A stretch of DNA of 64,000 bases from assembly GCA_038040485.1 (NCBI GenBank), contig JBBPIE010000036.1, positions 7,922-71,921 of the forward strand. Reading direction: 5' to 3'. The notes under the pieces are model-generated. The model was given only the letters and a program-made list of their open reading frames with translations, ran no database searches and was not told the origin of the DNA. A program made the translations under genes and the position numbers. Within the stretch, counting starts at the first letter, position 1. Every line of letters starts with the position of its first letter. Shown in pieces: positions 17,150 through 25,000 of this stretch. The stretch comes from Onstottus_B arcticum. Its GTDB lineage: Bacteria; Acidobacteriota; Blastocatellia; UBA7656.

Positions 17150-18316
17150 ATGGACTCTAAGTTTGCCAAACACGTCGACCGCGACGAGATCGTCCGAATA
17201 GTCTGCGAGCTGGTTCGCCACAACACCGTCAACCCGCCAGGCAACGAACACCTCTGCAAAGAGATCGTGACCGAGTGCATGAAATCGCTCGGCATGGAAA
17301 TCTCTTATTATGAGAAGGAGCCGGGGCGCACCAACATCGTCGGCCGAATCGGCAACGGCGCGAAGTCTATCGGCTTCGTCTCGCACATGGACGTCGTCCC
17401 ACCTGGCGAACTCGAGCAGTGGAACACGCCGCCATTCGAGCCAACGATTATCGACGACCACATTTACGGGCGCGGCACGCTCGACGACAAGGGCTCGTTC
17501 GCCTGCGCGTTCTCGGCGTGCAAGGCCTTTCTCGCCGAGCATCCGAGCTTTGACGGCACTATCTATCTGATCGCGGCGGCCGACGAAGAACTCGGCTCGG
17601 AACTGGGCATCATCTATCTGGTGGAAGAGTGCGGGCTCAAATTCGACGTTGCAATCATCCCGGACGGCGGGCGGATGGATCTTTCGATCTACGGCGAGAA
17701 GGGAATCCTTTGGGTTGAGCTTGAAAGCCGCGGCGTTCAGGCTCATGGTTCGACGCCGGAACTCGGCCGCAACGCGATTATCCCGTTGGCAGAAGCGATT
17801 GTGGAGATCAAAGAACTTGACCTCGGAGCGAGCTACGATCACGCGTTCGACGGCTGGACGATGAACGTGGGAACGATTCATGGCGGCTCGTCGAGTAATA
17901 CAGTGCCGTCGATGGCTCGCGCGTCGATTGATTTTCGTTTGCCTGCGGGGATCAGCAAGTCTCAGGTGCTTGCGCAGATCGAAGACAAGCTCGCCGCGGT
18001 TCGCCGGCGCTCGCCTGATTCGGAGGTCAGTGTGAAAGTGCTTCATGAGACCGAGCCGCACATTTCAGACAAGAACTCGATAATCATCCGCAGCTTTGAC
18101 ACGGCGGCGCGCAGGCTCGGGCTTCCGATGAACTATGAAACGTTCGGCGGGAACACCGTCGCTAAGAACCTATACTTCGCCGGGATCATCTCAGTAGTGC
18201 ACTACCCGGGCGACGACAAGCTTGCCCACGTGCCAAACGAGTTCGTGATCATTGACGAATTGGTGTTGGGTTCTGTTCTTTATGCCGAGACGCTCGAGGC
18301 TTACTTCTTTGGTTAG
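17150..18316 (+). CDS. M20 family metallopeptidase (ArgE/DapE-type)
   Basis: The start at ATG 17150 (MDSKFAKHVDRDEIV, with GGGAGA 4-10 bp upstream) gives 388 residues. An upstream extension in the same frame runs through pyrimidine repeats and is rejected. M20 signatures are clear: the zinc ligand His and Asp in FVSHMDVVPPGE, the bridging Asp in GRGTLDDKGSFAC, and the catalytic Glu pair in AAADEELGSELG. The dimerisation or lid domain follows in the middle third (VQAHGSTPELGRNAI). M20 enzymes deacylate or cleave amino-acid amides; the exact substrate cannot be told. The upstream end of the next gene overlaps or abuts this stop. Confidence 0.9.
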   Translation: MDSKFAKHVDRDEIVRIVCELVRHNTVNPPGNEHLCKEIVTECMKSLGMEISYYEKEPGRTNIVGRIGNGAKSIGFVSHMDVVPPGELEQWNTPPFEPTIIDDHIYGRGTLDDKGSFACAFSACKAFLAEHPSFDGTIYLIAAADEELGSELGIIYLVEECGLKFDVAIIPDGGRMDLSIYGEKGILWVELESRGVQAHGSTPELGRNAIIPLAEAIVEIKELDLGASYDHAFDGWTMNVGTIHGGSSSNTVPSMARASIDFRLPAGISKSQVLAQIEDKLAAVRRRSPDSEVSVKVLHETEPHISDKNSIIIRSFDTAARRLGLPMNYETFGGNTVAKNLYFAGIISVVHYPGDDKLAHVPNEFVIIDELVLGSVLYAETLEAYFFG

Positions 18317-18341
18317 TTCATTGACGACTCGTCAAACCTCC

Positions 18342-20909
18342 GTGCTCTTCGCTCGTAGTCCCGCCTTCAGGCGGAAGCTTGTCCCTCGACGCATCGATCA
18401 ATCACTCACGAACTTCCGCCTGAAGGCGGGACTACGAACAGAACAGTGCCAAGGTGCTCTGCGCAGGCTCTGCGTTCTCTGTACCTGTGCGGTTGGCTTG
18501 GTACTGAGCCTGTCAGGCACAGCAACCGCGCAAAGCATGCAAGCAAAGGCTAACGAGATTCGCGGGGCGATGGACGCGCGGGAATTCGAGCGCGCCGAAA
18601 CGCTCGTCAAAGAACTCCGTGCAAGCGACGCGGCGGCGTTCACCCGGAACAACTACGACTACCTTCTCGCCCGGCTAACGGAACGCCGCGGGGCGCGCGC
18701 CGAAGCCTCAGCCCTCTATCTCGAACTTCTCAATCGCAAGTCCCCGCTCTCCGAATATTCGCTGTGGCACTTGTCGCTAAACTCCCGCGCGGCGGGCGAT
18801 CTCGCGCTCGAGCGCCAATACATCACGCGGTTGCTCGCTGCGTTTCCGGCGAGCGCTCTTGCTGCAAGGGCCCGCGACCGCATGATCTCGAGCCTCACGG
18901 AGAGCGGCGATTTTCGCGGGAGCATTGCGTTGCTGCGGCCCGTGGCTTCGACCGCCGGCGCGCGAGGGCGAAGCGCGATGGGGCGTTTGGCCGAGGCTTA
19001 CGTGAAGATCGGCGATCAGCAGTCGGCGCGTTCTCTTTTCAACCAACTGATCAACGGTTCGCGTGACGACTATTCGCTTCAGGGCGCGATGGGGCTCGAC
19101 GCGCTCGTTCGAGCTTCGAAGGAGAAACCGAACGAGTTCGAAGCGATTCGCCGCGCGAGGATCTACTTGTCGAATCGTCACTGGTCCGAAGCGCGCGCGC
19201 ACTTCACCGACGTAGTCGAGCGGTTCCCTGAAAGCCCGAATCGTGCTGAAGCGCTTTATCAAGCGGGATATGCCGCTTATCGCGAGGAGAACTACGACGA
19301 CGCGATCCGCTGGTTCGCTCGCGCGCACGCCGAGTTCCCGGAAAAGCCCGAAGGCGAGCAGGGCTATTACTGGGTGGCAACCGCGCTTCAGAAGGCGAGG
19401 CGCTACGAAGACGCCGCTCGCCGCTACAGCGAATTCATCACCGCTTATCCGAAGAGCACGCTGGTCGAAGGCGCATATCGCAACGTGTCTGATAGCTTTC
19501 GTTACGCAGGCAAAGACAATGAAGCCATTGCGTGGTCCAGGCAAATCCAACAGCGCTTTGCCGGCCAGCCGCTGGCAACCGTTGGGCTGTACAACGAAGC
19601 AAAGATCGAGCTGACCCGTAAGAACTACAACGCGGCGATTCAGCTTCTGCTGAGATTGTCGGCGCTGCCGCTAACGCCAAAGTTCGTGAGCGCACCGATT
19701 CGCGGCGAAGCGGTCTTCATTCGCATCTACGCAATCGAGCAGATGGGAAGACTCGGTGAGGCGGCGCGGCTGTACCTCGCGATCCCCGATGAGCGCGACA
19801 ACTACTTCGGCCATCGCGCGACGCTGAGGCTCCAGGCTATGGCCGCGACCGAAGAAGGCAAGCGGATCATCGAATCGCTTGCGCGCGGATACCGCGACCA
19901 GGCGCGAGCCGCCGTTGCCGGCGGGCGGTATTCAGAAGCAAAAGACGCCGCGACGCAAGCGCTCCGACTGATCACCAACGATGCAGCCGCGCGGGATCTG
20001 CTTTCGATCCTTCGCACCTGCTACGCGCGACTTCCTGCCTACAACATAAGCTCTCGGTTCCGGTTGATCGCCGCCGCGCGCCCTGCTTTCCAAGCATCGC
20101 AGCAAGCAGCAAGCGATTCTTCTCACTCTGCGCTGGCAGCAGAGCTGTTGTTCCTTGGCTTGTACGACGAAGGCGCAACTGAGTTGAGGCTTGGAGGGTT
20201 CGGCGGCGCGCGCGCAACCGGCGATGCGAGCGACGGGCAAGACGCACAACCGGACGAGGGCGCTCCTCGAAACTCGGGCGGCGATGTCTCGTACTCGCTC
20301 GCGGTCTACAGCAATCGAGGCGACCACGCGCATTATGCGATTGCGTTTGCCGAACCGCTTGCGCGGTCAATTCCGCAAGACTACAACCTAGAGCTGCTGC
20401 CGCGAGACCTCGCCCAGATGCTGTACCCCGCGCCGTATCGCGATGCATTGAATCGTTACTCGAGGCGGACCGAAGTCGACCCGCGACTGGTGCTTGCGAT
20501 TGGGAGACAGGAGAGCCGCTTCAATCCTTCGGTTAAGAGTTCGGCTGCCGCGCGCGGGCTCGTGCAGTTTATTCAAGAGACGGCGTTGAAGCTTGCGGAG
20601 GAAGAGGGGCTGAAGAACTTCGAGCTTGACGATGTGTATGAGCCGGAGATCGCGATTCGTCTCGCGGTGCGTTATGTTGCGGACTTGTTGAAACTCTTTC
20701 CCGGCAATCCGTACGCGGTGCTGGCGTCCTACAGCGGCGGCGAACAGAACGTCGAACGATGGATCTTCCGCGCGCGCTCCGCCGATGCCGACCGGCTGAT
20801 GGGAGAGATCGCGTTCCCGGAAACAAAAGACTATGTTGCAAAGGTGATGAACAACTACTGGGCTTATCAGTCGCTGTACTCGCGCGAACTTGCAAACTCG
20901 CAACGTTGA
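18342..20909 (+). CDS. TPR-containing lytic transglycosylase (Slt70-like)
   Basis: The protein has a signal-peptide-like region (LRRLCVLCTCAVGLVLSLSG) followed by many TPR helices (~60-600). A C-terminal SLT lysozyme-like domain has the catalytic Glu in GRQESRFNPS, then AARGLVQFIQETA and ASYSGGEQNV. This is the layout of soluble periplasmic lytic transglycosylases, which cleave peptidoglycan with formation of anhydromuramic acid. The start is uncertain: no ATG lies between 18282 and the signal peptide. A GTG at 18342 is used here; TTG or ATG starts at 18252-18321 would overlap the M20 gene. The 25-bp inverted repeat falls inside this 5' region and may have displaced the original start. Confidence 0.88.
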   Translation: MLFARSPAFRRKLVPRRIDQSLTNFRLKAGLRTEQCQGALRRLCVLCTCAVGLVLSLSGTATAQSMQAKANEIRGAMDAREFERAETLVKELRASDAAAFTRNNYDYLLARLTERRGARAEASALYLELLNRKSPLSEYSLWHLSLNSRAAGDLALERQYITRLLAAFPASALAARARDRMISSLTESGDFRGSIALLRPVASTAGARGRSAMGRLAEAYVKIGDQQSARSLFNQLINGSRDDYSLQGAMGLDALVRASKEKPNEFEAIRRARIYLSNRHWSEARAHFTDVVERFPESPNRAEALYQAGYAAYREENYDDAIRWFARAHAEFPEKPEGEQGYYWVATALQKARRYEDAARRYSEFITAYPKSTLVEGAYRNVSDSFRYAGKDNEAIAWSRQIQQRFAGQPLATVGLYNEAKIELTRKNYNAAIQLLLRLSALPLTPKFVSAPIRGEAVFIRIYAIEQMGRLGEAARLYLAIPDERDNYFGHRATLRLQAMAATEEGKRIIESLARGYRDQARAAVAGGRYSEAKDAATQALRLITNDAAARDLLSILRTCYARLPAYNISSRFRLIAAARPAFQASQQAASDSSHSALAAELLFLGLYDEGATELRLGGFGGARATGDASDGQDAQPDEGAPRNSGGDVSYSLAVYSNRGDHAHYAIAFAEPLARSIPQDYNLELLPRDLAQMLYPAPYRDALNRYSRRTEVDPRLVLAIGRQESRFNPSVKSSAAARGLVQFIQETALKLAEEEGLKNFELDDVYEPEIAIRLAVRYVADLLKLFPGNPYAVLASYSGGEQNVERWIFRARSADADRLMGEIAFPETKDYVAKVMNNYWAYQSLYSRELANSQR
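18353..18437. repeat. 25-bp perfect inverted repeat (CGTAGTCCCGCCTTCAGGCGG family)
   Basis: The left arm at 18353-18377 (TCGTAGTCCCGCCTTCAGGC and on) and the right arm at 18413-18437 are perfect reverse complements over 25 bp, around a 35-nt loop. Each arm is itself nearly palindromic (CCGCCTTCAGGCGG). The element lies at the 5' end of the transglycosylase gene, before its signal peptide. Confidence 0.9.
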
Positions 20910-21025
20910 AACCAGCAACTCAAAACGGAATGCTTGCGCTGCGTCCCAGGCCGCGCCCGCTCATTAGAGCAAACAAGCCAATTGTGACTTTCCGCGTAGA
21001 TGTTCACGTCCTACTGACGGGAGAA

Positions 21026-22045
21026 TCAGTTTCCGATCGCTAGCACGGTTTTCCACTGATTCCCGCCGTCCTCCGTGCGGTAAATCGTGTCTCGTCCGAC
21101 GAGCCACCCTGTCTTAGAGTCCGTAAAGACAACGCGACTATAGAATAACTGGGTGCCAGGAACGGAGACTGGCGCCCAGGTCACGCCTCCGTCCTCAGTA
21201 CGAAGGACCACGCCCCAAACTCTGTCTGGTCCTGTTGGGAGCCTCTCTCGGTCGGTCCCGACCGCCCAGCCATTGCGAGAATCACGAAAGAAAAGCGAGA
21301 AGATGTCAATGTTTTCGAGAGGAAGGTCGTGGCGGAGCCAAGTTGTGCCGCCATCGGTCGTTGAATACACCTTGCTTCGGGGCCTTGAGGAGACCCAACC
21401 GTTCGACTTATCCAGGAAGGAGGCGCTATTGATCTCGGTAGTGACCGGGCTGACTTGCTGCCACTTCCAGGTTAGCCCGGAATCAGTGGTGTGATATAAC
21501 ACGCCTCTCTCACCGCAGAGCCATCCATACTGTGAGTCTGCAAACTCGAAGGAATGGAAAAGCGAGGTAGGGCTCTTGGCGTTGTCGATAGGGAAGACTC
21601 GTTGCCAGTCAAAGCCCCCATTCGATGTTCTCCACATACTGACCGCTTCGATCGCCCACCCATTCATGTCGTCGGCGAAATAGATGTTCTCCGCGGAGTT
21701 GCCGTCGTGCAGCGTCGAACGCAACCGCCATTTGTTACCGCCATCGGTGGTGTGCCAGACTTCCCCTCGTTCCTTGAGAGCCCATCCGGCCGTTTCACTT
21801 ACAAAGGAGATAGATCGGCACCCAGCGAGGGCTTTGTTGTTAGACCGATCCCATGTATTACCTCCATCGGAGGTCCTTAACAACTCGCCTTTTGGCGATA
21901 AGAACCAGGCGTAATTGGCGCCGCGAAAGCTGCTTTGAACCCTTCGCCACTCCATGTTTACAGACTTGTCATTAAGACCTGGCTGCTGGGAGCAGTTGGC
22001 AAAGATTGCCGCAACTAGGGTGATGACAAACGCCGTGTTACTCAT
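21026..22045 (-). CDS. Ycf48/BNR-repeat lipoprotein
   Basis: The 339-residue product begins with a short lipoprotein signal ending at Cys18 (LVAAIFANCSQQ). It then carries repeated beta-propeller blades with the pattern S-x-DGG-x-TW, for example LLRTSDGGNTWDRS, WHTTDGGNKWRL and YSTTDGGTTWLRH. This is typical of Ycf48-like or BNR/sialidase-type propellers, which bind partners or polysaccharide rather than always being enzymes. It starts 24 bp after the stop of the RHS gene on the same strand and is likely co-transcribed with it. Base composition is slightly lower in GC than its neighbours. A role as partner or immunity factor for the RHS protein is possible but unsupported. Confidence 0.8.
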   Translation of the reverse strand: MSNTAFVITLVAAIFANCSQQPGLNDKSVNMEWRRVQSSFRGANYAWFLSPKGELLRTSDGGNTWDRSNNKALAGCRSISFVSETAGWALKERGEVWHTTDGGNKWRLRSTLHDGNSAENIYFADDMNGWAIEAVSMWRTSNGGFDWQRVFPIDNAKSPTSLFHSFEFADSQYGWLCGERGVLYHTTDSGLTWKWQQVSPVTTEINSASFLDKSNGWVSSRPRSKVYSTTDGGTTWLRHDLPLENIDIFSLFFRDSRNGWAVGTDRERLPTGPDRVWGVVLRTEDGGVTWAPVSVPGTQLFYSRVVFTDSKTGWLVGRDTIYRTEDGGNQWKTVLAIGN

Positions 22046-22069
22046 GATGAAATCCGTCTGGGTTATCGA

Positions 22070-25000
22070 TCACTTGAAGCAAGCATCGAAAACCGCCTGA
22101 TCATTCTTACGCGATTGGCCGGAAGGTGATCCGAAGGCATCATAGTGCAGAGCACCCGTTGCGTGCCCTAACTCATGCAGAATCGTGAGCGCCCGAGACT
22201 CATCAGGCGTGATGCCGTAAAAGGCGGCGTCGTCTTCCGTCGCCTTCCCAAAGAAGTTTGTGCTGTCCGCCACGATGTTCCCCGTGATCGGATTATAGAA
22301 TCCTATACCGCCGAAAGCCCATCCTTCCTTGATCTTACGATTCTTCGCGAGCTTCATGAGCAACGAGAGCGCACCCTTTCCTTTGCTGGACTTTCCGGGT
22401 TTGCTGCTCAAAAAGGCCTGACACTTTAAGCTATCGATCAATTTGAGGATGGCAGCGGTAATAGCGTCCCCCAGGATTTGTTCGTGAGTGCGCGACGCCG
22501 GATCATAGTTGCCAATCCAAGCAGGAACTCCGCCGCCGACGCCTGGATTGACGACGACAGGAGATTCCCGAAGCATTCCGTCACCATTGCCCATGTTGAA
22601 TTCGCCGTCTAGAGATGGGTCCTCCTGTTCAACTATCGGGATCGTTACTTCCCGAACCTCAATTATCTCGTCAGTCACCTCCAGAACTATTGGTGGATCG
22701 TCAGGATCATAATTTGGGGGTGGCGGGTCGTCATCATCAAGGCCGAGCGGATCGACTCGATTAACTGGATTGCTACGGGCGTAGCTGTACCTGTTCCAAC
22801 TCTGCGGATCAGTCGCGAACCCGGAAGCCTTATAAGGATCGGCCTGGGAGAATCGGCCGACGTTAGCGGAGTGACTTCTGTTGACCGTGTAATCCAACCC
22901 GCTCTCGCCGTCGCGTTCATAGCTCGTGAAATGATGCTTCTCCTGGGTGCCTGTTTCTGCGAAGCCTTCTCCAAACGGCAGGTGCCCTTGACGCCCGACT
23001 ACGTTCCCGCCTGTGTCTAATGACACCCTCACGCTCAAGCGGTCACTCAGGAAGTATCGGCTCGTCCAGGAGCCGGTGCTGCTTGTTCGCTGGCGGCTTC
23101 GGAGCATTCTCGCGCCGGCGTAAATGTTGTCCAACCGCGCAGATTTCACTTGATACGGCGGATTTGTCGAGTATGCAGTGGTGCCGTCGTGCTCAGCGAT
23201 TACCTGCGAGCCTTGCCAAACATAGTGCGTCCAGCTTGAACCCACGATCTTTGTCACTCGCCGGTTTTGATGATCATAACGATACTGCGCCGTAGCTCCG
23301 CTGTCTACGCCCACCATTCGGTTCTCGGCGTCGTAGGTGTACGTGTGAAGCCCGTCGCTGGTCACGTTGCCTGCCGCGTCATAGGTGTAGTTCACAGTCG
23401 AGCCACTGTTGGTCACGCTTCCGATGCGATTCGTCGGCGCGGAGCCGCCTTGTTGAAACGTCGTCGGAAACGTCACGCTCTGAATCTGAGTCGGGGGCGT
23501 CTTTCCCCCGGGCAGCCCGTCATACACCGCCGTCCGGTTTCCCCAACGGTCGTACTCGAACAACCGCTGCGCGCTTGACCCGTTCGAGCTTTGATTTGAA
23601 GTCCCGAGCCGCCCCAGCAAATCATATGTGTACGCCGCGCTCTCTGTCGTGCTGTTGATTGTTCCGCTAATCGTCATCAACTGACCCGCGTTCCCAGCCG
23701 TCGAGCCTGCGCCCATCTGCCCGGCTGATGCCTGGTAACTGTAGGTCAGATTCATCAATCCATTCGCAGGGCCACCGCTCTTTGTGGCTGTTTGACTTGT
23801 CAATTGAAGACGGTTTGCGTCATACCCGTAGCTCTCTACAACTCCGTTGCCAAGCGTCAGACCGGTTAATTGACCCGCAGTGTTGTAGCTCACCCCAGTT
23901 AGGTATCCCGATGTTTCTCCCGGCTCATTGGTAAGGGATTGCGTTTGCCCTTTGTCGTCGTGATTCACAGCGACCTGCTGACCTGAAGGATAGGTCATTT
24001 TCGAGAGTTGGTTTCCGAGGTTGTAGTCATAGCTGATCGTGTAGGTCTTGCGCGAATCAGAAGTCTGGCCCTGAATCCATCGCGTCACCGAAGATACTCG
24101 AAAGAAGTCGTCGAATTCATACGTCTCCGTGTACTTGTTCGAAATCGTTATGCTGGAAAGCGAGCCCCAACTGGTGTATCCGAAGATTCGATCTTCGGTC
24201 GCTCCGACTCCAGAAGGCAGCGCAGGCCGCGTCGAGCCTGAGTCGTCACCACCTATGCCAGTAAACCAAAGCTGCGTCACGTTTCTCAGCGGATCGTACG
24301 CATAGTGGCTCTCAACTCCTCGTGCGTCGGTCTTCTTCTTCACGGCCCCGTACTCGGTGTACGCATAAGCCGAAGTCCACAGTGTTCCAGTTCCGTCGTT
24401 TATCGTCGCTGTTTGTTCTGGAATCTTCTCGTAAAGCAATCGTCCCAGCGCATCGTGCTTGTAAAACCGCGCCTGGTTGCCTTGATTCACCGATGTCCGC
24501 TTGTTTAGAAGCGAGTACGAGTAAGTCGTCTCTTGAGTCAGCGCACCCGCCGGCGTTTGGTCAGTGACCTTGATCAAGCGCCCGAGCCCGTCGGCCTCGC
24601 GTTTGCTCTTGCGGTTCACCTGATCGGTAAGCGTCAAGGTGCTGCCGAGGTAATCGCTTCGCGTTGTGTTGCCGTCGGGCATTTTCGTTATCACCACCCG
24701 GGTCGCCAGGTCGTATTGAATTGTTGTGGCGGGTCCTGGCGAGCCTCCCGTTTGAAACGGGTTCGTTCGGCTGACGACTCTTCCCATCGCATCGTAGCTC
24801 GTGTTCACTTGCGCGTTCGTCGGCGCGACTGTGTAGATTACTCGTCCCCAGCCGTCGTATTGCGTCGTCGATGTGAGGGTTTTCTGCGTCCCAAGATCGT
24901 CGTACGTTTGGGTCGAAGTTGAAGAGAGAGTCGCATAGCTGAAGTTGGCGTTTGCATTCGCGCCAGTCGGAAGCGTCACGCTTGAAGCTTGCAGCGCTGC

